From positions 85,970 through 149,969 of the forward strand of contig VCMS01000125.1 of assembly GCA_022539475.1 (NCBI GenBank): DNA of 64,000 nt, given 5' to 3'. Within the stretch, counting starts at the first letter, position 1; every line of letters begins with the position of its first letter. Positions 9,624 to 19,130 of this stretch are shown here, piece by piece. The DNA comes from Gracilaria domingensis (taxonomy: Eukaryota; Rhodophyta; Florideophyceae; Gracilariales; Gracilariaceae). The position numbers were made by a program, and so were the translations under genes. The notes under the pieces were generated by a model. The model had not been told where the DNA came from, searched no databases, and saw only the letters and a list, made by a program, of their open reading frames with translations.

Positions 9624-11738
9624 CTACCAGTACCGAAAACGTCTACGCTCCAGCGAAATGCCGTACCGCTCTACACGATCACTCTCTTCTAGCTCCAACG
9701 CGAGCAGCTCCTTCTCCATGTCCTGTTCGTCCACCGCGCCACAGGGCAGCCGGTACTGCGCACCGCCTCTTGCCGCCGCGCTCTCGTTGTCGCCGCCGCT
9801 CGTGCGCATCGCATCGCTGACGGCACGTGTTTCGTGGCTGCTGGCGTGTGTTTCGCCGTGTTGCGCTGCCTGATGACTATTCACGCCGGCTGACAGCTTG
9901 TTGTCGCGGCTGCTGTTGCGCAACTTGTCCGCCATTTCGCTGTGGTGGCAGCTGTCACTGCTCCCGTATGGGGAGCAAATGGCATTGTCTGACGTGTCGT
10001 TGATGTTGTTGTTGTTGTCGCCGTCGTTGTCGTCGGTGCTGCTGCTGCTGCTGCTGCTGGTAGTGGCGGTGTCCCACAAGCTGTCCGCACTGCTGTGGCT
10101 GCGCGATCGCCTCAGCAGCTCAGCGGCACGTTTGTCCGCGACGCTGCTCAGCGCCATCAAAGCGCTATCACTCGCTCTTGTATTACGCTCGTCACGCCAC
10201 TTGTCCGCCGTGGTATGCGCAGATGGCTGCGTAACCTGCGACGCGAGCTCGCCCATCTCGTCGCGTATGCTGTGCAGCTCTTCCGGCGACAGGCGCATCG
10301 ACTGCACCGGTTGGATCGTGTGTGCAGGCGGCGGCGAAAGCTCGGACGCGAGCTCGCTCATCTCGTCGCGGATGCTGTGCAGCTCTTCCGGCGACAAGCG
10401 CATCGACTGCACCGGTTGGATCGTGTGTGCAGACGGCTGCGAAACTTGGGACGCGAGCTCGCTCATCTCGTCGCGTATGCTGTGCAGCTCTTCCGGCGAC
10501 AAGCGCATCGACCGCACCGGTTGGATGGTCGCAAGCGCAGCGTGCACGCCGAGCTGCTGCTGCTGCTGCTGCTGCTGCCGAGGAGGCGCACACGACTGGC
10601 GATCGCGCTCATTCCAGTGCTCCTGCACCTGAACGGCGCCAAACTCGGAGAGATCGTCCAGGCCGGCGGCGGGCGCGGCGCGCTCGCGCGGCAGGCGCTC
10701 GTACATGCGGCGCAGCTCGGCGCACACGTCGTGCGCGGCGGGGCGCAGCCGCGCGTCGTGGTGCCAGCAGCGCTCCACCAGGCGCACGTAGCCGGGCGGC
10801 AGCCGCGCGTGCGGCGGCCACGGCGGGCGGCGGCGCAGCTTGGCCACCAGGTGCAGCAGCTGCAGCGGCTGGAGGCGCGGCCACGGCGGCTGCAGCGTGG
10901 CCAGCTCCCACAGCACCACGCCCAGCGCGTAGACGTCGGCGGCCTTGGGCGCAAACGCGTCGCGCGCCGGCAGCCCGTCGAACGCCTCCGGCGCCAGGTA
11001 CGCGTACGTGCCCGCCGGCGGCGCGCGCGGCTGCTCGCGGCGCGGCGGCGGCGGCGGCGGCGGCGGCGACGACTCGCGCGGGCGCAGGTGGCGCGACAGC
11101 CCAAAGTCGCACAGCTTTGCGCGCGCGGTGGGGGCGAAGGAGGCGGTGGCGGTGGCGGTGGCGGTGGCGGTGGCGGCGCACGGCTTCTCGGACAGCAGCA
11201 CGTTCATGCTCTTGAGGTCGCCGAACGAGAAGTGGCTGGCGTGCAGGTACGCCAGCGCGTGCGCGACGTGCTGCGCCACGCGCAGCAGCGACTCGTGGCG
11301 CAGCGCGCGCGCGCCGGCGGCGCGCAGCTCGGCCAGCGCGTCGAACAGGCTGCCGCCGCGCATGAGCTCCGTGACGAGCAGCAGCTCGTCGGCGTCGGCG
11401 GCGGGCGCGCGGCGCGACACCAGCGCGAAGAACTGCACGATGCACGGGTGGCGCAGGCGCTGGTAGCGCGCCAGCTCGCGGCGCAGGTGCTGCAGCGCCG
11501 CGCTGGGCGGCTCGGTGAGCGCGCAGCGCTTGACGGCCACCGCGCAGCCGCAGAAGGTGCCCAGCTGCACGGTGCCGAACGAGCCGCGCCCCAGCGTGGT
11601 GCGCGTGAGGCGGATCTGCGACGCGTGCACGCCCGGCGTGCAGCGCGGCGCGCGCGCGCGGCGCGGCGCGCGCGCGCGGCGCGGCGTGCGGCGCGGCGAC
11701 GGCGGGGGGGAGTCGGCGCGCGGCGGCGGCGGCGGCAT
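9624..11738 (-). CDS. TKL/Raf-like protein kinase with altered HRD motif and three C-terminal 35-aa repeats
   Basis: 704 aa. After a Pro/Arg-rich leader the kinase domain starts with the glycine loop G50-R-G-S-F-G, then V-A-V-K70, a catalytic loop S-F-G-D164-L-K-S-M-N169, D201-F-G, and an A-P-E-containing G-T-Y-A-Y-L-A-P-E. The overall pattern (D-L-K-S-x-N, W-E-L-A-T-L-Q-P-P-W) fits TKL/Raf-like MAP3K kinases. The usual His-Arg before the catalytic Asp is Phe-Gly, though Asp, Lys and Asn are kept, so activity is probable but regulation through a phospho-activation segment may differ. The C-terminal half has a poly-Gln run, three near-identical 35-residue repeats and a Ser/Asn-rich tail. The gene is divergent from APRT. 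Start taken at Met 11738; sequence further upstream is low-complexity. Confidence 0.8.
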   Translation of the reverse strand: MPPPPPRADSPPPSPRRTPRRARAPRRARAPRCTPGVHASQIRLTRTTLGRGSFGTVQLGTFCGCAVAVKRCALTEPPSAALQHLRRELARYQRLRHPCIVQFFALVSRRAPAADADELLLVTELMRGGSLFDALAELRAAGARALRHESLLRVAQHVAHALAYLHASHFSFGDLKSMNVLLSEKPCAATATATATATASFAPTARAKLCDFGLSRHLRPRESSPPPPPPPPRREQPRAPPAGTYAYLAPEAFDGLPARDAFAPKAADVYALGVVLWELATLQPPWPRLQPLQLLHLVAKLRRRPPWPPHARLPPGYVRLVERCWHHDARLRPAAHDVCAELRRMYERLPRERAAPAAGLDDLSEFGAVQVQEHWNERDRQSCAPPRQQQQQQQQLGVHAALATIQPVRSMRLSPEELHSIRDEMSELASQVSQPSAHTIQPVQSMRLSPEELHSIRDEMSELASELSPPPAHTIQPVQSMRLSPEELHSIRDEMGELASQVTQPSAHTTADKWRDERNTRASDSALMALSSVADKRAAELLRRSRSHSSADSLWDTATTSSSSSSSTDDNDGDNNNNINDTSDNAICSPYGSSDSCHHSEMADKLRNSSRDNKLSAGVNSHQAAQHGETHASSHETRAVSDAMRTSGGDNESAAARGGAQYRLPCGAVDEQDMEKELLALELEESDRVERYGISLERRRFRYW
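10222..10536. repeat. Three 105-bp in-frame tandem repeats in the kinase gene
   Basis: Three copies of a 105-bp unit, spaced exactly 105 bp (cores at about 10240, 10345 and 10450), encode the 35-aa kinase repeats containing MRLSPEELHSIRDEM. Copies differ at only a few bases, so the array is a recent or homogenised expansion that keeps frame. Each repeat predicts one amphipathic helix. Confidence 0.9.
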
Positions 11739-12064
11739 GTTCCGGGTTTCGGGAGCGGCGGGCGCGCGCAGGGTGGGGGGGGGAAGGAGGTTCGTTGGTG
11801 GACGGAGGAGAGGAGCGACGACGCGCAGCGATGCAGCCGTGACGCGCGTGCGAGCCGTCGCTGACAGCCGGCGGCGGCGCGCGCCGCTTTGAGGTGCGCG
11901 CGCGCCAATGGGCGCGCGCCGCGGCGCGCGCAGCAGCGCCGACGCGCGGCCGCGCATGGCTGGCGCGTCACGCGCGCGCCCTTTCTGCCAGCGCCGCTCC
12001 CCGCCGCGCCGCCCAACGCAAGCCGCGCTGCGCCCCTCCGCCAGCGCGCGCGCGCGCGCCCACC

Positions 12065-12109
<45 letters not shown>

Positions 12110-12474
12110 TGGTGCGCGGGCGGCGCGCGCCGCGGCGGCGATCACGGCGCAGCCGTGGCGCAGCCGTGGCGCAGCCGTGGCGCAGCCGTGGCGGTGCGTG
12201 TGCGCCAAAACGGCCGCGCGCCCCAAAGCTAACGTGACGCGCACAGCAAGGACGCGCGCCTGCGCCGCGCTTTTCGGCGCGCCCGCGCCGCAGTCGCATA
12301 TAATATCTCCGCCCGCGCGCGCGCGCGCCGGGAGAGCGCGCCGCCCGCCCTTCGCGCCGTCCGCCGCCGCGCCCGGTGGCGCACCCCCCCCCTCCCCCCC
12401 CCCTACCAGCCCCCCTAGCCCCCCACCAGCCCCCCTAGCCCCAGCCCCAGACCCCACCCCCTCCCCCGCGCACC
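11739..12474. promoter_or_regulatory. Divergent kinase/APRT promoter region with 11-bp and CCG repeats
   Basis: The 736-bp gap contains about 14 CCG triplets (12064-12108), then about five 11-bp CGCAGCCGTGG units (12147-12192), each with a CGTGG core that could be a tandem factor site. A TATAATA element lies near 12299-12305, about 170 bp before the APRT ATG, and a C-rich CCCCCCTAG repeat near 12400-12450 directly precedes that start. No gene recognised. Confidence 0.5.
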
Positions 12475-13227
12475 ATGTCGTCGTCGGCGCCGCCGCCGCC
12501 CGTCCCGCCGCCGCTGGACGCGTCCGCGCCGCCGCCCGAGGCGTTCAGCGACACGGAGGAGAACGGGTCGCCGTCGCGGTCGCCGCCGCCGCCGGCCTTC
12601 CCGCCGCCGCCGCTGCCGCACCTGGGCTCGCTGGGCGTGCACGAGCCGTACGTGCGCTCGTTCGTGCAGCGCACGCCCGACTGGCCGCGCGCCGGCGTCA
12701 CCTTCCTGGACGTGAGCGCGCTGCTGGCGGACGCGCGCGCGCTGCGCCACTGCGTGGACAGCCTGGCGGAGCGCTACGGCGGCGGCCACCTCACGCACGT
12801 GGCCGGCATTGACGCGCGCGGCTTCACGCTGGGCTGCGCGCTGGCGTACAAGCTGGGCTGCGGCTTCATCATGGTGCGCAAGGCGGGCAAGCTGCCGCCG
12901 GGCGACGCCGACGGCGCGTGCGCGCTGCTGTCCGAGCCGTACGAGATGGAGTACGGCGCCGCGCAGCTGCAGGTGCCGCCCGATCTGTTCGAGTCCTCCA
13001 GCGTCGCGCCGCGCGTGCTGCTGCTGGACGACCTGCTCGCCACGGGCGCCACCGCGCGCGCCGCGTGCAACCTGCTGCGCTCGGCGGACGCCACCATTGT
13101 CGAGGTTGCCGTGCTCATTGAGCTGTGCTCCGCCAAGCTGTGCGGCCGGAGACGGCTCAAGGAAGAGGGCTACATCGACCTGCATTCGCTGCTGTGCTTT
13201 TCGGAAGACGGCTCTCCGTGCGTGTGA
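12475..13227 (+). CDS. APT1: Adenine phosphoribosyltransferase
   Basis: 250 aa, longer than the usual ~180 aa because of a ~55-residue Pro/Ser/Asp-rich N-terminal extension. The enzyme core has P-D-W-P-R-A-G-V-T-F-L-D-V, G-I-D-A-R-G-F, V-R-K-A-G-K-L-P, Y-E-M-E-Y-G and the PRPP-binding loop L-L-L-D-D-L-L-A-T-G-A-T-A, the diagnostic order for APRT. It salvages adenine with PRPP to AMP. The extension is not an obvious transit peptide (acidic, proline-rich), so a cytosolic enzyme is likely. The ATG follows CACC and a C-rich leader. The TGA is followed by a CT microsatellite. The symbol follows common usage and is not specific to this organism. Confidence 0.9.
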   Translation: MSSSAPPPPVPPPLDASAPPPEAFSDTEENGSPSRSPPPPAFPPPPLPHLGSLGVHEPYVRSFVQRTPDWPRAGVTFLDVSALLADARALRHCVDSLAERYGGGHLTHVAGIDARGFTLGCALAYKLGCGFIMVRKAGKLPPGDADGACALLSEPYEMEYGAAQLQVPPDLFESSSVAPRVLLLDDLLATGATARAACNLLRSADATIVEVAVLIELCSAKLCGRRRLKEEGYIDLHSLLCFSEDGSPCV

Positions 13228-14451
13228 ACCACACGCTCTTCTCTCTCTCTCTTTCTCTCTCAGCCTGTCTTTGTTTTGCCAGGCGCCATCATCGCGTACT
13301 GCCTTGTATCCTTCAAGTGTGCACGCCTGCTTATTGCCCTCCACTTGCGTGCTCTTTTGGTTTTTGGGTTTTGGTTTTTGGTCTGCCCCGCGAGAGAGAG
13401 CGAGAGAGAGCGAGAGAGAGGCGACGTCGCTTCTTTCAAAACCTCCCACGAAACTGGCCGCCGTGTTTCGGCCGCTTTGCGCGCGCGCCTGTTTTCCTGT
13501 TTCTGCCTGCACGTTGCTGCAATCGAAGCGAGAGCGTCAACGCCTTGTACCACGTGAATTTGGCGCCGCAAGTTCCCCCGATTCGGCTCTCATCAACGGC
13601 AGAGTTGCATCCATCCATTTTTTTTTGCATGTCACGTCGTTTGTTTCATGGCACGCCTAGATTACGTCATATCCGTGGTACCGTCGTACATACTCTTGTA
13701 TCTGCTCTCAATACACAAGCGTGACAGTGAAACCAAACATAAAAAGCCACGCAGTCAGTCGCGCACATGTCTTGTGCTGGCCAACTGTTTGTTCTCTCAA
13801 AAACGTTTTAGTAGCGCTCTCATGACGCACCACCATTGTGCTGCGGAACGGCAGACATGTCGTTCGGGGCAGCGAACTGTATCAATGCGGCAGCTCACCG
13901 TTACGCACCAACACCTTCGCTTCAGTGCGTGTCTCGGCAACAAGGTGCCACTTACGACAAAGCACAGCGCAAATTAAATAGTTTTACGAATGATGATCTT
14001 CTTGAGCAATGACTAGTCCACCAGTTGCGCGCATATCAACGTCAAGTATCTCTTCAACGTACAGAGTCGGTACTACCGACGTACCGACGGCACACTGCAC
14101 GCAACAGAACAATGTAAACATCTCTAATGAACACTTTTGCCTTCACCAATGTGCGTCTGGGGATGAGCATGATGCTTGATCAATTGGATCATGATCCCTC
14201 GTAAGATCGATGCTCATGCAAAAGCCCACCCGTCTACGATCGCAGCAACGTCTCAAAACTCCACAGGCCGTGGCACTAGGCAACCTTAGCTTTTCGCCAT
14301 ATACCAATGGCTCATTGCTGGCCACTCACATACCTTCGTGATGCCATGATTCATTCGTTGAAAACAATCGCGCAATAAAATCTGGAGCGACTTCGAGCGG
14401 CACTTTCGTAACCTCACCTCCCGCGCCCCTGCTCCCGAGTTTATCTGTTCC
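13228..14451. other. 1.2-kb intergenic region, no gene recognised
   Basis: A CT-rich run (13236-13262) and a CGAGAGAG repeat (13390-13422) lie in the probable APRT 3' UTR. The remainder is ~45-50% GC with only short frames. This is where composition shifts from the GC-rich block to ordinary sequence. Confidence 0.4.
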
Positions 14452-16686
14452 ATGCGCATTGCTACGGCAAAGCCAAGGAATAGTAGAGAGCTACCTTCGT
14501 ACTTGCCTGGTGGTTATGTTGTTCCAGTTGCGCAGCCGCACATGAAAATTGGATGGTGCATGCAAGGTTCAGCAACCAATATGCGCACCATGGTGAAAGT
14601 GAAACGCTTCTCAATGGTTTCTTGTTCCAGATCCAAAACTGCCCACGAGATGCTCGCATTCGCAGCGCTGGGTCCCTTTCGGACACCAAATACTTCATGC
14701 GTGGGAACTTCCCTGTTTGTTTCCAAAGCCGCAAGCCCCGGCATTGCGAGCATGTCGAGGGTTCGACGTCACACGCCGTACGTGCCCTTGCGAGCCATGG
14801 CCTCTCAGAGTGCACCCGCGGCTTCATCACCCCGTTTAGCCGCCTTGAGAGAAGAGCTTAAAAGGTGCAATGTTGAGGCAATGGTAATCCCAACAGTTGA
14901 CCCGCATTTCAGTGAGTATGCGCCTTCGTCTTATGCTTACCGCAACTTCATTTCTGGTTTCACTGGATCAGCCGGTATAGCATTGGTTACTCTCGACGAA
15001 GCCTACCTTTGGACCGATGGAAGATATTTCCTACAGGCCGAAAAGCAGTTGGACGCCAACTGGAAACTGATGAAGGCTGGCCTACCGGAAACTCCAACAA
15101 TAACGGAATTCATCGCGGAGAGCTTGCCGAAAGGCAGTCGGCTTGGAATAGATCCTTTTTTGCATTCCACGCAGTTCCTTGAAAAACTGCGAGAGGCCTC
15201 TGGCGACGATGAAGGCGTACAAGTTAGGTTTTTGGATTCTAATCCTGTCGAAACCGTTTGGGGAACTGATAGACCTCCGCTCCCGGAGGGAGAAGTGCGG
15301 GTTCACGACATCCAGTACGCTGGCAAATCCGTGAAAGAAAAGCTTGAGTCGTTACGAGAGTCAATGACGAAGAAGGAATGCTCTCACATGATTTTGTCAA
15401 TGCTTGATGAGGTGTGTTGGTTGTACAATATTCGAGGAAGCGATATTCCTCACAATCCTGTTGTTCTAGCGTACGCACTCATCAGCAAGGATACGTCAAA
15501 GATATACGTTGGCTCGTCCAAACTCGGTCCGAATGAAGTTGAGTTCTTGCGTTCAAGTGGCGTGGAAATACTTCCATATGAGAACGTGCTGCAAGACTTG
15601 CGTGATATCGCCCAAAAGCGAGAAAAAGTATGGTTAGATCCAAGCTCCACATCCGTTGCTCTCAAGGAAGCGCTTGGAGAATTCACATTTGTCGAAGAAA
15701 CGCCCGTGAGAATGGCAAAAGCGTGTAAGAATGAAGCGGAACTGCGAGGAATGCAGGAAGCGCATATTCGTGACGGTGTGGCCCTTTCGTCCTTCCTTTG
15801 TTGGCTCGAGGACTTTGTGAACACGAACGGCGGTTCTATTTCAGAACTCGAGGCGGCCACAAAACTTAGAGAGTTTCGGGCAGAACAGCATGGATTCTTG
15901 GAGGAATCCTTCCCCACGATTGCTGGTTTTGGCGCTCATGGGGCTATTATCCACTATAACCCCTCTGAAGGCTCTCCCGCGCAAATTAGCAACAAAGAAG
16001 TGTTTCTGTTGGACTCGGGTGGCCAGTATGTAGACGGAACAACCGACGTTACCCGAACAATGCACCTTGGAGGGAATGCCTCCGACCATGAGAAAGAGTG
16101 TTTTACTCGAGTTTTGCAAGGTCATATCAGAATTGACTCCGTGGTGTTCCCAGACGATACCACAGGGCTCATGTTGGATGCCCTGGCCCGGGTCTCTCTT
16201 TGGAACGTCGGATTAGACTACCGACATGGCACTGGTCACGGGGTGGGAGCATGCTTGAATGTTCACGAGGGCCCTCACAGCATATCGCCTCGTCCAAACT
16301 CGAACGTAGCGGCGCTGAAAGAAGGAATGATTGTGAGCAACGAACCTGGATATTACGAAGACGGAGAATTTGGTATTCGCATCGAGAATTTGCTTTACGT
16401 TGTGAAACGCGAGACTGCGCACAGGTTTGGAGGAAAGAACTATCTCGGTTTCGAAAGGCTGACCTATGTACCGTTAGATACGTCTATGATCAAGTGGGAG
16501 ATTTTGTCACAAACTGAAGTTGAATGGATAAACAACTATCATCAGGCTGTGTGGGAAAAGCTATCACCAAGAATGGTGGATGGGAAATACAAAGAATGGC
16601 TGTGGAAAAAGACGCGCGCCATGCATGGAGTGAAACACCCAACAGGCGTCACAAGAGAACCATGGAAAACCATAGCTTCGGCATAA
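14452..16686 (+). CDS. Xaa-Pro aminopeptidase (aminopeptidase P, M24B), probably organelle-targeted
   Basis: 744 aa, no introns. It has two N-terminal creatinase-like domains and then the pita-bread catalytic domain. Metal ligands are visible as L-D-S-G-G-Q-Y-V-D-G-T-T-D-V-T-R-T (two Asp), G-T-G-H-G-V-G (His), S-N-E-P-G-Y-Y and I-R-I-E-N-L (two Glu). It removes N-terminal residues preceding proline using two Mn/Zn ions. The domain I start (S-P-R-L-A-A-L-R-E-E-L) lies ~125 residues after the first Met, and the preceding stretch is basic and Ser-rich, consistent with a transit peptide. Mets at 14752 (MSRVRR) or 14797 (MASQSA) are alternative starts giving the usual ~620-aa cytosolic form. Confidence 0.92.
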   Translation: MRIATAKPRNSRELPSYLPGGYVVPVAQPHMKIGWCMQGSATNMRTMVKVKRFSMVSCSRSKTAHEMLAFAALGPFRTPNTSCVGTSLFVSKAASPGIASMSRVRRHTPYVPLRAMASQSAPAASSPRLAALREELKRCNVEAMVIPTVDPHFSEYAPSSYAYRNFISGFTGSAGIALVTLDEAYLWTDGRYFLQAEKQLDANWKLMKAGLPETPTITEFIAESLPKGSRLGIDPFLHSTQFLEKLREASGDDEGVQVRFLDSNPVETVWGTDRPPLPEGEVRVHDIQYAGKSVKEKLESLRESMTKKECSHMILSMLDEVCWLYNIRGSDIPHNPVVLAYALISKDTSKIYVGSSKLGPNEVEFLRSSGVEILPYENVLQDLRDIAQKREKVWLDPSSTSVALKEALGEFTFVEETPVRMAKACKNEAELRGMQEAHIRDGVALSSFLCWLEDFVNTNGGSISELEAATKLREFRAEQHGFLEESFPTIAGFGAHGAIIHYNPSEGSPAQISNKEVFLLDSGGQYVDGTTDVTRTMHLGGNASDHEKECFTRVLQGHIRIDSVVFPDDTTGLMLDALARVSLWNVGLDYRHGTGHGVGACLNVHEGPHSISPRPNSNVAALKEGMIVSNEPGYYEDGEFGIRIENLLYVVKRETAHRFGGKNYLGFERLTYVPLDTSMIKWEILSQTEVEWINNYHQAVWEKLSPRMVDGKYKEWLWKKTRAMHGVKHPTGVTREPWKTIASA

Positions 16687-16859
16687 ACGTAGGTGCAGGC
16701 CATGGTTTTGGACGTCAGAGCCTCGAAGCCCCTCTAGAAGATGACGTCTTAGGGTGTCTCAGAGGACGTGAGAACACATTTTTGAGATCAGTCTCGACCG
16801 TGCTCTACTTTAAAGGGAAGTTGCTTGGATGAAGTTAGGCGTAACTGTCTACGAGGGAG

Positions 16860-19130
16860 TTAAGTCCATTTGACGTTGCAAAGCACTGAGGGGCGAATGT
16901 CTGTACTAGGTAATGTTACCGGCTCGCCTTCCTTTGACATCAGCGGGAAGCATCTGTACCCTTCACGCAAAAGCGATGTCGGTACTGCGCAGTATCCCAC
17001 CAAATCGTCGTCAGAAGTACGATCATGATCATACACCTTGAGAACGATGACAGCAAGCGCACGATTCTTGACTTCCAGTAATGCTGTTTCTTTCCATACC
17101 GGCGAGAATCCATTCGAGCGACATGCTTGTGAGTCAATTTTTTCCGAGCAGTAGTCGTCCTCACCGGAGAAGTCTTCGTCGTAGAGTTTAATCACGCAGT
17201 AAGGATCAATCGTGTCCCGAGTGCTCGATACCTTTGGTTTCGGAAGCATGAACGCTGAGAGGAGCTGCAGGTGTAGGGTCTGTGGCTGCGTATCAGGAGA
17301 CTGACGAACAGTTTCGGAAAGAACATATCCACATCCATTATTAGCCAAGAATCGTGCTTCATTGACAGCCATGCCGTTGTCATGTTTTTGCCAGTTGAGA
17401 GCAACGATTTGGCACCCCAAATGGTGAGCTAGGGTGGGCGTATAATTGGACGAATCCACTCTCGTGCCTTTTGGATAGACTCTTGTCAGTCCATGTGAAT
17501 TGTACTCGCGGATGGCGTTGACCGTCTGGGTTCCACTCTCCCACACTTCGGCGACTTTTTTCTCGTTCACTGAGACACACGACGATGCAATGAACTTGTC
17601 TTTGCCAGACACGCCACTGATCCACATTGGCATTAATATCTTGCGACTGCCACCCGCAAGAAAGACTAACTGTGACATTTCCTCGGCTATCTTACTGGTT
17701 GGCTTCGACTTGGACAACTTCTCGGACCCAGAGGATGACGAAGAGTTTGATTCTTCCTCCCTCGACTTGACTGTTCGCGGAGATTCTTCAACTTCATCTG
17801 AGTCTTCGTCCTCTATGTTCGAAAACTCGGATGGCTTGGATTGAATGAGTATAGAATGACCAGTCTTCGCCTTCAGTAATACGCGCCCTCTAAGCTTCTC
17901 GGGGCTTGGAAGTACATCAACATGCGTACCAGCACAGTCCGGCCTGTAGAGGTAGTCTCCCAGTATCTCACATATGAGCGATGCCGCCTTGATTTGTTGG
18001 CGATGGCTGAGATGGTTTTCCAGGCTAAGAATGAGAGGATAGTCGGTACCGTGTGAGAAAGCATGTTCCCTGATGATGTTGAGGACGTCTTCGAGTGATA
18101 CCTCCGATGTCATGGTATGGCCATGCGTGACGACAGGTCTGTCGTCATCGCCATCCCACATGTCAATCTCCACACAGCGGCAGCCTCTCTGCAGCACGAT
18201 GCGATACATGTGATCAGTGCTGTCGCCCCGGAGTTGATCCGATTCTAGGTACGTGTTGTGAGAGGACGAAATGAGATACTCGTTCAGAGGACGAGTCATG
18301 TCGTGCTTTTGTGAGACGAGGTTTGGGTCAACAATGGAGTTGACAGGATGATGCAGCATGGCGACCAACAGCTGTGGCGGACATTTGTGGATGGCGTGCT
18401 GCTGAAACAGCTCGACGGCCTGAGAAGGGGAGCATTGCAGCAACGATGCTAGCGCACTGGGCGCCACCGGCTCGCCGTCGGGCGAGATGGTCTGAAAGAT
18501 TGAAGTCATGACCTGGGTGTTAGCTAAGTTAGAAATGACATTGGCAAAGTCAGAAAAGGAAACGGAATGGCCGGTGATGGGGCTGCCAGCCCGACGCGCA
18601 GTGTTCTGGAACTCCTCGACGGTGAGCTTGAGACAGATCGCCCTGGCCACCTGCGGAATGTGCGACAGCGGAAGACGCGGCACGTGTCCCCACGCGGCGA
18701 GCAGCGGCGCGTTGAGCGGCGTGAGATGGGCGTGCGTGGCGGCGACGCGGAGCGCGGCCACCGTGTCGGCAACGGAGATCCAGTCGGCTGCGCTGCTGGC
18801 GTGCGGCGCGGCAAAGTAGAAGATGTGGCGGTCGGCGTTGAGACTGGCGACCTGCGACAGCGGCACGGCCGTGAGCACGAACATGTGCGAGCGGCGGTTG
18901 TCGATGTTCTCCTGCGTGGTGGCGGGGCGTGCGGAGGCGGGCAGCAGCACGAAGGACTTGGGGTGCGTGGCGGAGGGCTCGCGGTAGTGCAGCACGGCGT
19001 CGGCGGTGAGAGTGAGCTCCTTGCGCTTCCAGCGGCGCTTCTTGGCCATGCGACCAAGCCAGTAGCGCGAGCCGGTGAGCTTCTCTACGTCGCACGGCAG
19101 CGCTGCCACGAGCGCGTGGGCGTCCGTCAT
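16860..19130 (-). CDS. Phosphoinositide-specific phospholipase C (PH-like/EF/X-Y/C2, delta type)
   Basis: 756 aa. In order: a PH-like region (about 10-140, basic R-W-K-R-K-E-L near its start), an EF-hand-like helical region, and the X box with S-S-S-H-N-T-Y (first catalytic His), E-I-D-M-W-D and T-H-G-H-T-M (second His). A Ser/Glu-rich X-Y linker follows, then the Y box with A-I-R-E-Y-N-S-H-G-L-T-R-V-Y-P-K-G-T-R and N-W-Q-K-H-D-N-G-M, and a C-terminal C2 domain with D-P-Y-C-V-I-K and Y-D-H-D. It hydrolyses PIP2 to DAG and IP3 in a Ca2+-dependent way. The first ~180 codons are markedly GC-richer than the rest. Plant PLCs usually lack the PH domain, so this architecture is nearer the animal/fungal delta form. 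Confidence 0.92.
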   Translation of the reverse strand: MTDAHALVAALPCDVEKLTGSRYWLGRMAKKRRWKRKELTLTADAVLHYREPSATHPKSFVLLPASARPATTQENIDNRRSHMFVLTAVPLSQVASLNADRHIFYFAAPHASSAADWISVADTVAALRVAATHAHLTPLNAPLLAAWGHVPRLPLSHIPQVARAICLKLTVEEFQNTARRAGSPITGHSVSFSDFANVISNLANTQVMTSIFQTISPDGEPVAPSALASLLQCSPSQAVELFQQHAIHKCPPQLLVAMLHHPVNSIVDPNLVSQKHDMTRPLNEYLISSSHNTYLESDQLRGDSTDHMYRIVLQRGCRCVEIDMWDGDDDRPVVTHGHTMTSEVSLEDVLNIIREHAFSHGTDYPLILSLENHLSHRQQIKAASLICEILGDYLYRPDCAGTHVDVLPSPEKLRGRVLLKAKTGHSILIQSKPSEFSNIEDEDSDEVEESPRTVKSREEESNSSSSSGSEKLSKSKPTSKIAEEMSQLVFLAGGSRKILMPMWISGVSGKDKFIASSCVSVNEKKVAEVWESGTQTVNAIREYNSHGLTRVYPKGTRVDSSNYTPTLAHHLGCQIVALNWQKHDNGMAVNEARFLANNGCGYVLSETVRQSPDTQPQTLHLQLLSAFMLPKPKVSSTRDTIDPYCVIKLYDEDFSGEDDYCSEKIDSQACRSNGFSPVWKETALLEVKNRALAVIVLKVYDHDRTSDDDLVGYCAVPTSLLREGYRCFPLMSKEGEPVTLPSTDIRPSVLCNVKWT

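Noticed and set aside
10222-10536. Regular repeats that could suggest a CRISPR-like array
   Set aside because: The units are direct 105-bp in-frame repeats without spacers, and they encode helical protein repeats in a kinase gene of a eukaryote.
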